Positions 50,419 through 61,771 of a stretch of 64,000 bases of DNA are shown here, piece after piece; the first letter of the stretch is position 1; the number at the start of each line of letters is the position of its first letter. The DNA is from Asparagopsis taxiformis. Its lineage: Eukaryota; Rhodophyta; Florideophyceae; Bonnemaisoniales; Bonnemaisoniaceae. The stretch spans positions 62,001 to 126,000 of the forward strand of contig JALQPE010001817.1 of NCBI GenBank assembly GCA_030407315.1, read 5' to 3'. The notes beneath the pieces were generated by a model. That model had not been told where the DNA came from and did no database searches. It saw nothing but the letters and a program-made list of their open reading frames with translations. The translations under genes were made by a program, and so were the position numbers.

Positions 50419-51594
50419 TGAGAGAGGTGTAGTCCGAGGCGCGGACTGAAGGAGAAGGCGGTTGATTCGGTCTGGTTGCGTTCAGCGCGGTTGGGATTCG
50501 ATTGGAGCGGGACCCGGGCAGAAAGCGCAGAGGTTTGTCGCGCTGGTTGGACGGAAATATTTGGCTCTGAATTTGTGTTCACCGCGGATGATAACGTATC
50601 ATCAAGTCGAATTGGCTGTACGGTCAGTGCTGCGAGTTTCACGGCATCGGGCGAACAGGTAGGGAACGCTACCAGCTGTACATACAATGAGGAGACCGGG
50701 ACGCACGCAAATCTAGACAACAACGAAAGGAGAGATTTAAGGATCCTGTGCGAAAACACTATACCAACCACTAGTGTGACCACTTTGATCCACTGCCAAA
50801 TAATCACGTAATAATTGCCGCTTACAGTACTAAACAAAATCTCCTTTTCCCGCCCCTTTCTGCAATCAGTGTTCGACTTCACAATAATTTACTTCTAGTT
50901 GGAAACTGGGACTCTAACCTTGTCTACAAGATAAACAAACTAACTTTCTAGTCGAAGCACACACCTGGTCACAAAAAAATTCATAGGTTTGGTTAGAACT
51001 CGTCACTTGACACACATCCGAACCAAGTCATAGCCATCAGCATTGCAGAGTATCCACAAGTAACTTCAAAGAAGCAACAGTCGGTACAGATCTGAGATAA
51101 AAGAGGTTCGTCATAGGCTCCGGGGGCAATAACGCAGCATAGGAGACTTACCATTCATTCAGAGCTATCGCTGTGGCATTGAGGCCTGTTGGTTAGTGGA
51201 TGGGTAGAAGCGGACTGGATCTGTGTTGCCGGATCGGTTTAAATACACAGAAGAGCGGGACACACAACGTGCTAACACTTGCAATGACGGCGGCGGCGTA
51301 GCAAATTCGCTCAAATTCCAGATTTATTATTTTTTGTGAGCAAATCCAAAGCTATCGAGTAAAACTCAGACAAGGTAATTCAAACACCAACGCCGTACCC
51401 CCGAGACTTCACTCTGTGAGTTACACCCACCTCAACAAAATCTTTTGCCTGCACCACGGAGACATCCTTGCTCCTCATACCGCAGTTGCAATATTGACTC
51501 CAGGCCAATCTTCTATCTGTATACAGATGACTGTTTGAGTTCACAGAAATTTCATCACCTCCTAGTTGAGCCAGAACAGATACAATAGTTGGCA
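50419..51594. other. Divergent intergenic region
   Basis: 1.2 kb between the divergent TBL1-like and NOL11-like genes. No gene, RNA or clear promoter element is visible. Confidence 0.4.
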
Positions 51595-54039
51595 ATGGAA
51601 ATCGAACTCGCCAAACTTTTCAGCGACCGTCAAATATGCGCAGCCTCGTGTTCGAACACCCATTTGCTAACTGTCAAAACTAACAGTGACCGCAAAAACT
51701 CACTCAATATTGCTCAATTGGAATCCGAAGGTACAAAGTTCAAGGTCGATCTTGAGGAATCAGCTTCAGTTGTTAAAAAGCTTGCAAGTGAAACGGTAGG
51801 AACACATGTTCATCTCGATACTCGCAAGGGCCTTCTTTTCGCATCACTCCGAGATGAAAAACGTTTGGTTGCTTTTCCATTATCAAATGCTACCAATGCA
51901 TTTCCCGCTTCCAGTAACTTTCTCGACACACAATTCGAGAAACCCCTTTATGCCTTGGTTGCTCTCACTCAAATTAGTTCTAAAGACGCAGGCGATGTCG
52001 TTCTCGCCGTCTCCACCGCCGGAGAGCTTTGCGCGTTTTGCTCATCTGGACAACTCGGCCTTATACACAGAAAATCGTTCAGTTCATTGTGCCTCGACAC
52101 AGTATTGGCTATATCTCGATTCAGCCGTGAGTATGTGACTGTTGTCGGGCAAAGGGGATCGAATATCGTCGCGTGTCCGCTCAAGTTTTCTGCTTGGCAA
52201 GAATTTCCTGTCTTATCGGTCACTCAATTCCCAGACATCATCATTCCGCAGACACCAAAATCAGTACCTTTGTCATCGGCAAGCTCTGAAGACAGTCTTG
52301 TTCTAGGATTTGCTCTCAATTCAAGTGCTTGTTTTATTTTGTACGCAGGCGGCGTCGTACATATTATCACGTCACCGAGCTACATCAAAACTATCCATCA
52401 AGGTACACTCCAGGCCTGGTATGGTATCAGTAATGAATCTGTTCCTAACAAGTCGACAGAGTTTCCAGCACCAAGCCAGGTGTTTCAACTCTCACCTGGT
52501 AGTGTACGCGAAAATACCACTCTTGTGTCATCGGGCGACAGCAACACAAAGGATGTTGGCAACGTGATTCAGTTGGATGGTGGTTATTTTGCTATAGGAT
52601 ATGGAAAATACGTATCGATATGGGACGGTGTATATATGGTTGGTCATGCTCTAGTGCCCTTGCGATCCAAAGTTCAAATGATGATGAACGGAAGGTCTTC
52701 TGGTAAAATCCTCATAGTCAGCGATAGTGATGTCCATGAGTTGAGGATTGATGATTCAGATGCCTTAGTACCTCTATCGCTCGGACTCGCGATCAAACGA
52801 AAAGGAACGTGTGATGCGATCATCTCGACTACTCAACAAACTTCAGAAGTATCTCCTATGCGAGCACAACCGGTTACCGTCGCAGCAATCAAAGCAACAG
52901 CAGAAGCGAATGAACGGATCGAGAGTGTGTTCAAGACTCTAGTCAAGTCTGAGGACGATGAAGAAATGTCCATGGTCCGCGCTCTATTGAGTAGGGATGC
53001 TACTAGTACAGCTGAAGCAGTGGCTCTGTTAACGAAAGACTTCACTACAAGATATAAGAAAGTTCGAAGAGGGAATTACGGGGAAGCAAGTGAAAGTGGA
53101 TTGGCCAGACTGCCCAGTGAACGATTAGCTGCAGCAAGCGTTGCTCGCTGCCTCTATGAAATACATTTTGGTAACGCAAAATATGTTGTCCCACTAATCG
53201 ATATGGTGGGAACAGGAGTTGTATCAGCCGAGGCTGTGTTGGCGGTGCTCGGAGTGTCGGACTCATGGGAAATGGGTCCAGATAATGAAGCACTATCGCT
53301 CCACTCTATATTAGATCCGCTGACAAAATCCGAAGACTTTTTGAACGCAGTCGAGGCAATCATTGTGAGAGTTGGAGATTTATGCGAAAGCGATATTGTT
53401 CGCGTTGTGCAATATACCGGACGAATCAAGTACAAGCACAGAGATGAGAAGGAATCACAAGACAGCCTGATGTATCTGAAATCAACACGGTTGCTGCTAA
53501 AGTGCATCTCAGCAGACGTAGACAAGAGTCGGATTGTAGCGGCACTGGGGCGAATACCGCTGAGTGATGTTATTATGCTACTTGAGCAGCTTGAAGAGAT
53601 GCTAGAAGCGGAAAAGCAGTTGAATTTTTCAAAGAAAGCAGAGCTGTTAGCGCCGAAAAGTGTGCGAGAAGGCTTTTTCTCCGGTCGATCATTTGATGAG
53701 GCAAGCGCAAAATTGTACAGAGGGGTCGCGGACTGGTTGGACAAGGACATTGCAACTCCACGATTGGCAGGTAAACGAGGTGAACTAGGTGGATGTATCG
53801 ATTGGATGTGTCATTTAATCGATGCTCATGTGAGCACACTAGTTCTGGACGAGTCTGGTCGAAGTTTGGTGGAGAATCTGCTTGATACAGTACAGCAAAG
53901 ACGGCGAGAAGCGGAGCTAGTGACGGGGCTGAAAGGTCTGACGTCACATTTAGTTGGAAGGCGAGCGATTCCCAGCAATTCGGATCCACTGTACAAGAGT
54001 AATGTAAGGAAGGTTCCACAGTACGCTGCTCTTTCTTAA
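51595..54039 (+). CDS. NOL11/UTP8-like nucleolar protein (tentative)
   Basis: The gene encodes 814 aa from ATG 51595. The N-terminal 400 residues are beta-rich with short hydrophobic strands typical of a diverged propeller (HLDTRKGLLFASLRDEKRLVAFPL, GGYFAIGYGKYVSIWDG). The C-terminal half is all helical. Near the end GCIDWMCHLIDAHVSTLVLD followed by LVENLLDTVQQRR resembles the NOL11 C-terminal motif, where a LIDAHF-like segment precedes helices. NOL11 and yeast Utp8 belong to the t-UTP complex that couples rDNA transcription to processing. The similarity is weak; another propeller-plus-solenoid protein is possible. Confidence 0.4.
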   Translation: MEIELAKLFSDRQICAASCSNTHLLTVKTNSDRKNSLNIAQLESEGTKFKVDLEESASVVKKLASETVGTHVHLDTRKGLLFASLRDEKRLVAFPLSNATNAFPASSNFLDTQFEKPLYALVALTQISSKDAGDVVLAVSTAGELCAFCSSGQLGLIHRKSFSSLCLDTVLAISRFSREYVTVVGQRGSNIVACPLKFSAWQEFPVLSVTQFPDIIIPQTPKSVPLSSASSEDSLVLGFALNSSACFILYAGGVVHIITSPSYIKTIHQGTLQAWYGISNESVPNKSTEFPAPSQVFQLSPGSVRENTTLVSSGDSNTKDVGNVIQLDGGYFAIGYGKYVSIWDGVYMVGHALVPLRSKVQMMMNGRSSGKILIVSDSDVHELRIDDSDALVPLSLGLAIKRKGTCDAIISTTQQTSEVSPMRAQPVTVAAIKATAEANERIESVFKTLVKSEDDEEMSMVRALLSRDATSTAEAVALLTKDFTTRYKKVRRGNYGEASESGLARLPSERLAAASVARCLYEIHFGNAKYVVPLIDMVGTGVVSAEAVLAVLGVSDSWEMGPDNEALSLHSILDPLTKSEDFLNAVEAIIVRVGDLCESDIVRVVQYTGRIKYKHRDEKESQDSLMYLKSTRLLLKCISADVDKSRIVAALGRIPLSDVIMLLEQLEEMLEAEKQLNFSKKAELLAPKSVREGFFSGRSFDEASAKLYRGVADWLDKDIATPRLAGKRGELGGCIDWMCHLIDAHVSTLVLDESGRSLVENLLDTVQQRRREAELVTGLKGLTSHLVGRRAIPSNSDPLYKSNVRKVPQYAALS

Positions 54040-54154
54040 AGAGGAATGTAGTCTTGAGAGTATGTGTTTATTTTATATGTTGTTGAGATTGACGTAGTAC
54101 ACAATAGGTCGTGCATGCACTGCTAAGTGACGTTGCGCAAGCAGGATGATGCAA

Positions 54155-54973
54155 CTATGAGTGGGCAGATTGAGCGAGCGATTCGGCGGGGTCACCGTCA
54201 GCAACGACTTCCTGCAACAGTTGAATCATCTCGGGCACAGCCGAGTGAGGCAACATGACCGCCATACGCTGAGCGCCATTGGTCTCCATAATCTTAATGT
54301 AACTTCCTCTGCGATTGGCACCCGACTCGAAAACGACTCGCTTGCCGAGGACACGAATCTCACGTTGAACGACATTGACGGTGACGGAGGCACCGTCTTG
54401 CATGGGCGTCAGACGCTCAATGGTTCGTGTCATCCTCTGAACAGAGGAGGGGTCAGCAACAGTTGTATCAGGCGGAGCTTCTTCCAACAACATGTCGACG
54501 GCCTCCCGTAAAAGAGTCAGACCGTTGAGCGGAAGAATCATGGTAACTCTTCGAGTGGAGCTCTGTGAAATCTTCAGATAGCGGCCACGAGAATTGTCGA
54601 GAACATCCAAGTAAAACTTGCGCCCCTCACTCAGAAACCTTTTCGCGTCCACAACCTCAGATTTGACGTCATCAGGGCTGACGGAAAGGTCTACAGCGGC
54701 AGGCGGCGGGGCGTTCTGGAGAGAATTCTCGAGCTGAACAAGGGCGTCACGCATTTGCGGAATTCCATCAGCTGGAACGAGGATCCTGCCACGTCCGTCT
54801 GAAAGTTTGAGAAAACGGCCGCGGTCATTTTCGCAGAGCGCAACGAAAAGTCGCTTGGAGCCTGCAGTGACGCGCACGCTCATGAGTTCATCACGACTGG
54901 CATAGCCCGCTATTTGGACGCCATCTTGTTGAGGTTCGTTCTCAACCATGATGAGCGGAGTTAAGGGCGCCAC
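54155..54973 (-). CDS. PURA: PUR-alpha single-strand nucleic-acid-binding protein
   Basis: The gene encodes 272 aa; an in-frame ATG at 54949 (MVENEP) is an alternative start. Three PUR repeats are visible at about residues 25-88, 105-170 and 190-258. Each has a four-stranded sheet plus a helix, with the signature RGRFLKLSD, RGRYLKISQ and RGSYIKIME, and ends in a helix (MRDALVQLEN, LREAVDMLLE, MIQLLQEVV). PUR proteins bind purine-rich single strands and unwind duplex; roles include transcription and RNA transport. The N- and C-termini lack the Gly-rich and Gln-rich tails of vertebrate PURA, as in plants. It is divergent from the MYST gene across about 250 bp. Confidence 0.9.
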   Translation of the reverse strand: MAPLTPLIMVENEPQQDGVQIAGYASRDELMSVRVTAGSKRLFVALCENDRGRFLKLSDGRGRILVPADGIPQMRDALVQLENSLQNAPPPAAVDLSVSPDDVKSEVVDAKRFLSEGRKFYLDVLDNSRGRYLKISQSSTRRVTMILPLNGLTLLREAVDMLLEEAPPDTTVADPSSVQRMTRTIERLTPMQDGASVTVNVVQREIRVLGKRVVFESGANRRGSYIKIMETNGAQRMAVMLPHSAVPEMIQLLQEVVADGDPAESLAQSAHS

Positions 54974-55225
54974 AAAACGATGCGCATCGCCATAGAATTG
55001 CGACGTGGGATCAAATAGAAATTCATTCGGCAGATGACATATCGCGCCGTAGTGCTGTGCTGCGGGGCGGCCAACAGTACCTTTCCGTGCACAAATTGTA
55101 CTTGTTCCCGCCTGCGCTGTTTTTCACTATTTCAATACTGTAATTTGTTGGCCAAATTTGTCCTTCCGTCGCAGCGCAGCGCAGCGCGGCATAGCGCATT
55201 TCGCCGCCACGCCTTCGACTTTGTC

Positions 55226-56590
55226 ATGACCGAGGCGCCACCGCAGCGCACCAACCCTCCGCCGTCTTCGCAGCATGTGTCGTCGTCCCCGTCCAAGTCC
55301 GCCTCGAGGATGACTCCGGCGACCGTTGTCATCAAACAGCCCCTTGAAATCGGCACAAAGGCCCCGTGCAAATGGCGCAACGAGGAGTATCAGGAATGCG
55401 AAGTCATTGAACGCCGTCTCAAGCCAGGTACTGATGTCTACGAGTACTATGTTCACTACTCATCATTCAATCGCCGGTTGGATGAATGGGTCGAGTTTCC
55501 ACGCTTCGATCTAGACGCCCTCGTCAAGGCAGAGACGAAACGCAGGGCAAGGAAGGCCGCTAGTGAAAGGGCTAACAATGCCAGTCGTGCCAAGAGCGAG
55601 CGCAAGAGAAAGGACAGTAAAAAGCGAAAGTCTATGGCCACTGAAACGGAAAAAACTACCAAAGCGCCAACTGATCGATCTCAAGAGGAAAAGGAGCACG
55701 AAGAAGCTACAAAGGTTAAGAATATTCAGACCATCATCATAGGTTGTTGGGCCATTGATACTTGGTATTATTCGCCCTTTCCAGGCGATTATTCCAACTA
55801 CTCCACCTTGTATTTCTGCGAGTTCTGTCTCAAGTTCATGCGCTCCAAAGACGCTTTGCAAAGGCACTGCAATCGCTGCATTCTGCGTCACCCGCCGGGC
55901 ATTGAAATCTACCGCAAAGACAATATTTCCATGTTTGAAGTTGACGGTGCCACCAACCGCTTGTATTGTCAGAACCTGTGTTATGTCGCCAAATTGTTCT
56001 TGGATCACAAGACGTTGTATTATGATGTGGATCCCTTTTGGTTCTATATCATGTGTGAGGTCGACGAGCGCGGAGCTCATATCGTCGGGTACTTCTCGAA
56101 AGAAAAGTACAGCGAAGAGGATTACAACGTTGCATGCATCCTCACCCTACCTCCGTACCAGCGAAAGGGTTACGGTAAATTCCTTATATCCTTCTCATAT
56201 GAGCTTAGCAAGCTTGAAAACTTGGTCGGCTCACCTGAGAAGCCTCTTAGCGATCTTGGACTGCTGGGATATCGCAGTTATTGGTCACAGGTATTGGTAG
56301 ACTTGTTGAGAAGTGAAGCCTCGTCGGCGTTGAGCATATATGCCATTTCAGAGAAAACTATGATGAAGACTGAAGATATCATCGGCACTCTCCAAGCGCT
56401 CAATCTAATTCAGTATTACGAAGGGCAACATATCATCGACATGCGTCGCGTGACTAACCTTAAAATGGGCAGCCGCGGTCTTCCCTGTGATGCTTCAGCA
56501 ATCCGATGGACACCACACAGTTACGGGCCGGGTGTCCAGATACCTTCAGGTCCCACTTTGGCAGGACCAAGTACTGGCCGTCGCAGGTAA
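55226..56590 (+). CDS. MYST-family histone acetyltransferase (Esa1/TIP60 type)
   Basis: The gene encodes 454 aa from ATG 55226; upstream in-frame codons back to 55034 look like leader. A chromo-barrel domain (residues about 38-95: CKWRNEEYQECEVIERR, then VHYSSFNRRLDEWV) is followed by a Lys-rich linker. The MYST zinc finger is at about 193-218 (CEFCLKFMRSKDALQRHCNRC), the catalytic Cys near 304 (VACILTLP), the acetyl-CoA loop QRKGYGKFLI near 312-321, and the catalytic Glu in PEKPLSDLG. This architecture is that of Esa1/KAT5/plant HAM1, the NuA4 catalytic subunit that acetylates H4. All key residues are present. Confidence 0.95.
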   Translation: MTEAPPQRTNPPPSSQHVSSSPSKSASRMTPATVVIKQPLEIGTKAPCKWRNEEYQECEVIERRLKPGTDVYEYYVHYSSFNRRLDEWVEFPRFDLDALVKAETKRRARKAASERANNASRAKSERKRKDSKKRKSMATETEKTTKAPTDRSQEEKEHEEATKVKNIQTIIIGCWAIDTWYYSPFPGDYSNYSTLYFCEFCLKFMRSKDALQRHCNRCILRHPPGIEIYRKDNISMFEVDGATNRLYCQNLCYVAKLFLDHKTLYYDVDPFWFYIMCEVDERGAHIVGYFSKEKYSEEDYNVACILTLPPYQRKGYGKFLISFSYELSKLENLVGSPEKPLSDLGLLGYRSYWSQVLVDLLRSEASSALSIYAISEKTMMKTEDIIGTLQALNLIQYYEGQHIIDMRRVTNLKMGSRGLPCDASAIRWTPHSYGPGVQIPSGPTLAGPSTGRRR

Positions 56591-58843
56591 TTTGCCCAAA
56601 CTGCGACACCAATCGTCGCCTGCATCCATCTCAGGGTCATCTGTTCAAACGCCAAAGCAACACCAATATTGTAGAAGGGTTAGTTGTTGATCCCGCCACA
56701 AATGGACGGGTGGGACTCGTGTATCAGCGCAGTACGAGAACGTAAGATGGAGTTGTGCACGTCTGACAGAATGGTGCAATATAATCGGAGCTTATTCACT
56801 TTTAACTGATAACATATTTATGGCTCGCCACGCATAGTATTTAAATCATATAAATTTGTTTCCCACATGCTTCGTGCACAGTGGTTCAGATTGAGGACGT
56901 TTAGAGTGTTTTATGATGTCAGAGTAGCGGTGGTCGGAAGTGAGCAATTGGTATTATTATCAAGGAAGCGTTTCATCATTACGAATGTCAAGATAGTTTC
57001 CTCAAAGCCTTCGTGTGGGTAATTCTGTGCTCCCAACAAACTTACCTTGAGTGAGCAGGTACAGCAACTTTGACTGCTGCATGTCCGTCCGTCCGTCTGC
57101 TGCTCCCGTGGAGTAATCGTGCGCATGATACGCCTTTTATGGAAAATAGAAGACAATTAAAATAAGGGAGTTCCGGACATCTACCGCTACGTGGTTGTGT
57201 TCCGAGTACGTTTGCTCATGTCTCGCAATTCAATGGTTCCATTGAATACACCAGAAATAGAACCATGCATTGTGTCTAGAGGCAGAGCGTGTACAACATC
57301 TAGTCCTGTGTAATTCCATCAAGGCAAAATGCATTCATTCCGCGCTGAGGAAACTGTTTAATGGACCGTCCTGAATAATAATCCACAGATGACCATAAGG
57401 AAATCAGGTGGCGTACAACATACAATTCCAACTTTGATTCCGCATCGAGCACTTTCGCCTCCACAGACTGAGAATTTGCTTACAAGTGCCTCTGAGTGAT
57501 GTATAAACGAAGGTGTAATTCGTTTCATGGATTTTACTTCATAGTTCGATCTCATTCGCCGGTGATATATCGTACTTCAGGATCCCATCCAGTTGATCGT
57601 TTGTCAAAGAAACGAGTAATCCACGAGTGCTGACCGTGGTGAGAGTTGCGAGCCATACAATTTTGATTTGACGCTTTCCCAAAGCGTTGTGATATATACC
57701 ATGCTGAATTCACTGGTGGAGTGCTGAGAGCTTTTCTGGACAATTGTGGATGCGTGTGCTGACGTTGTGCTTGTCACGCTCGTATATTGTTCCAGCAACA
57801 ACTGGGACGCCGAGTATGAGGATGTACCAATTGTAAAGAAAAGAAAAGTAATGACGTGCGCTGACAATGCTGGACGAAAGAGGCTGGATCTTTGGCTAAT
57901 GGTGCTTTTGTTTGAAGATCAGCAAAGCTGAGGCGTTGAGATGCTGTGGAGCTTAAAACCGTCATTTTCCTTATTATATCCATGAACGTTTCAGAGCTCG
58001 TTCTTTGACACAAATTACACCATCTTCCATATCTCAACGAAAATAGCAGGCGGGTTTCGATACAACAATCGTCTAGAGAATCATGTGGTTCAACCTCACC
58101 CCACGTTCCAACCAGGCAGATTGTTGGAAAAGGAAACGATGTTCATTGCGAGATGACATATTCGGCAATGGGGGAGAGGCACGTGCGAGGCAGGGTGTCT
58201 TGGAACGCTGTTTGAAACTAGTTTTCTTTCCAAATTTAGATTAGTCAGGTAAACAAATGCCATTTTGTGTACACGATGAAGCCAGATGCTGCATCCCCAG
58301 CAAACTGATCTCTAAGTATGTTACGTGAGATGGACTAATCTGAAGTTGTTGCGCAGAGATCGAGAAATTGGAATTTGGATTCGAGTTTCAACACATCCAC
58401 TTTACTATTGTCCCCATAGGGAAGGCGTTGGTAGCATTTCAATAATAGCAGCAAGCTCGAATATTACTATCCACATGTTGTAGCCCAGCAATATAACATA
58501 GTTGGGTTGTTGTCAAGTACTAATGGCATGCTTTTAACTCGTGCAATAATTCGTCTTCGGACGCTGCTTTAAATTCGGCAGGAGCGAATTAGAATGGAGT
58601 ATTTCTTTGCGTTGTTTCCAGAATACGCAAAGCATCAAGTACAGGCACACATGTACCCGGGAATAATGGGAAAGGACCAACAGAACAGTCGCTACCAACA
58701 ATCGAACAACAAACAATTTCCACCATATCAAATATGTTCACCTCATCTTCTCGATGCCATCCTCCGAGCAGATCGTCAACCCAACGATGTTCACATCAAA
58801 ATTGTACACTGCTAGAACAGAAAAGCGAATCGATATGGACAAA
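56591..58843. other. Gene-free region between MYST and DCP2 genes
   Basis: About 2.25 kb between two genes that converge. Apart from a short CCGT repeat near 57088-57103 I see no gene, tRNA or repeat. It is the longest empty stretch in the host part of the window and may contain an unrecognised RNA. Confidence 0.4.
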
Positions 58844-60304
58844 CTATGACACACCAGATGCATTGATACAAGCCAAAATAGCTTCTCGATCAAAGGCAAA
58901 GCTTTCGACGACTTTGCTCGCCCTCGTTCTCTTTACAGTTTCTTGATGGCCGGCGCCGCATTCAAGCTGATTCTTCGAAAAAGAACCTTGTTCTTGGATG
59001 AGTAGGGCAGCCATACTCTTTCGAGCCTCCTCTGCTTCCTTGACTTCCTCTGCCGTAAAGTCGCTACTTTTGATGTAAGGGACTGGCCAGAAATCATCTC
59101 TGAGACCTTTCTCTTCAACAATACGATCAGTTTCCAGTACATATTGTCGAAACAGCTTATCTTTCTGTGACTTGTCCATTTTTGCAGCACTGCAATTACC
59201 GAATGTCATTTGATTGCGCATAGCTTCAGTCCGAAAGCCTTCCTTACGCGAATTGCGCGACGGCTTCGGACTGGACTTTCGCCTGTTCTTGCTACCTTTC
59301 CGTTTGGCATCAGAGCTAAACTGCAGATCACCATTTCCATTTGGAAGCTCCTCGGCGCGTGGAGACTTGCTGCTCGAGATGTTGGATGCAAGAAGGCCGT
59401 TTCCAACGGCAGACATAGCTGAAGCAGATGATTGCTTTGGAGTACTTAAGGAGGCCTCGAGCTCCTGAACAGATATGGGGGCAAAAGATGATGATACAGC
59501 TGAAGGAAGATCTTGCTTTTGAAGTTTTCTTCGACGCTTTATCCATGATCGAATTCGCTTTGTATAAGGAGCGACGCCATAATGCGCAAAAAGAAACTTT
59601 CGAGACTTGTCAGTGGTCGAGTTATCTTTATCTAGAACTGCCTTAGTGTGTAACTTTGCATTTTTGGGGGAATCTGGCAGGGCGGCGATAGGAACCCAGT
59701 CAATGGCAGAAATTTCCTTGCGCGTCCTCGTCTGAAAGCAAGTATCTTCTGGAATGTCAGGAACGATGAAAATTCGGCAGAGTTTGCCGCCGGAAAGCGA
59801 GTCGATAAAAAAGGTGCTTTCATCCACATGAGGCCTTATATCGAAACCGGTTTCCTCAAAAACTTCACGAGTAGCGGCTTCTAGTTCAGTTTCGTCTTTT
59901 GATAATTTCCCCTTCGGAAAGCCCCATTTGGCGTTGTTGCCCCACCCTCTCACGAGCAGAATTTTGTCCATAGCAGGATTGAGCAAGGCGGCGCCGCACG
60001 TGGGTACCTCCTGTTTGTAGGATTGAAACTGGGACGTGAGACGATCGACGTCGCCTCGATACTGGTGGAGGAAATTGGTGTGATTGAAGAGTTTGGCAGC
60101 GAAATGTTTGAGCGGTAAACGCGGCAAGGATGGATTTTTCTCGCGATAAAAGTCGTCATAAAACCAATGTGCCGATTCTATAGCGAAGAACAAACGCTCG
60201 AAGGACTCGTACTCAACAGCTGGTAAATTGACGATGAAGCGAATGCAAAGATCGTCAAGCACCTCATCTAATTGAAGCATAGTGGTGTCGTTTGCGTCCG
60301 ACAT
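58844..60304 (-). CDS. DCP2: DCP2 mRNA-decapping enzyme
   Basis: The gene encodes 486 aa from ATG 60304. The N-terminal regulatory domain (about 8-95; LDDLCIRFIVNLP, AHWFYDDF) is the DCP1-binding lobe. The Nudix fold follows, with the Nudix box G132-x5-E138-x7-R146-E147-x2-E150-E151-x-G153 intact, including the metal-binding glutamates. Box B continues after it (WVPIAALPD). The C-terminal 200 residues are Ser/Lys-rich and low in complexity, with short Leu- or Phe-containing stretches that could be decapping-activator motifs. DCP2 removes the m7G cap in 5'-3' mRNA decay. It is intronless. Confidence 0.95.
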   Translation of the reverse strand: MSDANDTTMLQLDEVLDDLCIRFIVNLPAVEYESFERLFFAIESAHWFYDDFYREKNPSLPRLPLKHFAAKLFNHTNFLHQYRGDVDRLTSQFQSYKQEVPTCGAALLNPAMDKILLVRGWGNNAKWGFPKGKLSKDETELEAATREVFEETGFDIRPHVDESTFFIDSLSGGKLCRIFIVPDIPEDTCFQTRTRKEISAIDWVPIAALPDSPKNAKLHTKAVLDKDNSTTDKSRKFLFAHYGVAPYTKRIRSWIKRRRKLQKQDLPSAVSSSFAPISVQELEASLSTPKQSSASAMSAVGNGLLASNISSSKSPRAEELPNGNGDLQFSSDAKRKGSKNRRKSSPKPSRNSRKEGFRTEAMRNQMTFGNCSAAKMDKSQKDKLFRQYVLETDRIVEEKGLRDDFWPVPYIKSSDFTAEEVKEAEEARKSMAALLIQEQGSFSKNQLECGAGHQETVKRTRASKVVESFAFDREAILACINASGVS

Positions 60305-61540
60305 GGATGATGTGTTAAGATTAATGTGTCGGCGTCAGAAGGAATTGGATCTGCGGAAGAGTTTGTGGGCAGCCGAGTTGTGCACAAATGAGAATGTGCG
60401 AAACATCTTGACAGTGCTCGCCTGCTATGCTGCTACACTCCTCGAGTATTGAAGCTGCCGAGTCCAGGGAGGCGCTGCCATGCTAATTACAGTACTTACA
60501 GTTTACCTAAAAGCCAAGTGGCGCGTATTCAATGGTGAAATTTTTCAATAGTGAAACACATCGCAAGTTCAAGTTGAAGCGAGTTTTTCGTTCTTGCTCA
60601 AGATTGAAAGGGTAGTCATTATTATTGCAACGAGCAATTTTCCATCCACGCAGTGCCATCCGCGTTTGATAGCCACCGCTTGCACGAATCATATCGGATA
60701 TAGTGGTCTCGTATCTTTCGTTCTACCAATATCGCAACTTGCTGTAGGGGTTTGAAGACGGTGCCATTGCTTTATACCAAGCAAGGCGATCACAAGAGGG
60801 CGAGTAGAGGCGTAAACTATGAAGACAACAGATTTCATCGTGAGAGCGTGGCCGCCAATGTGCGATGTGGAAAAGACGTAGTTTATTCTCCTTGCTCTTT
60901 GCAGCGATATGCATTCTCGACCAGCACGTTTCTACTGCGCATAAAGAAGCGAGTGTGATGTCGGTAGAGCGTACGTGCTCACTATTCTACTGAGGTCGCC
61001 GAGCAAAGAGGATAAAATGTAGGCGTGCTCAACAGACCAAGGCCGGCTTGGGGGGAAACGATTTCGACTCGACAACCGGCAGCCCGTCGCGCAAATGTGT
61101 ACAATTTCAACATGGAAACGTTTAATTGGGCGCACTCAATCACTCTGTGAGCAGAACAGCACGGCAGCGATGTCCGACCGTGTGTTTTTCTGTTGAGATT
61201 ATCGCGAGATTTTACGGTCCAGATACCGCCGCAATTTATGGCCATCGGGCCAGTAGAATATTGGAAAATCAGCATGTGTGCAAGCAGGAAGGAATCGGCT
61301 GTGGAATACGATGACTCAAAGAAACAAGGAAAAATCACAGGTTCCGCACATGTAAACGACACGCGTCTCATGGCCATTGGTAACTCAAATGCATGAAATT
61401 ATGAAAGATTCCTAACATACTCATTGGTTAACCGGGGGATTGAACGCGTTTATTGGTGGCGTAATATGTATCTTGCAGATATTTCACCGCAATTTCATTT
61501 CTAGCAGATCAGCGCCCACCAGGTCCAAGTCAAATCAGCC
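60305..61540. other. Divergent intergenic region, DCP2 / cyclophilin
   Basis: No gene or RNA seen. Small frames on both strands show no family features. Confidence 0.4.
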
Positions 61541-61771
61541 AATCGCTAGTGGACACGATGTAGTCCCCATGCAATTGTAATTCGAAGCTTCCCGACGGCT
61601 CCTTCCCCTTTCGGAATAAATTTAACGTTATTTCTTCATATCTCGATCCCTATCACCACTACATAAATTCTCCGTCCAGACCAGCTTACCGATTCCCCTC
61701 TCTCTGCCCCGCCAACTCAGCCGACACTATCCCAGACCTTCACCGCTCACAAACACACTCCCATCAGTACA
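61539..61771 (+). promoter_or_regulatory. Cyclophilin promoter
   Basis: A CCAAT box at 61539-61543 and an AT-rich TATA-like stretch (GGAATAAATTTAACG, about 61614) are followed by a pyrimidine-rich leader (CTCTCTC and CCTTCACC) to the ATG at 61772. The pyrimidine-rich leader suits a highly expressed gene. Confidence 0.5.
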
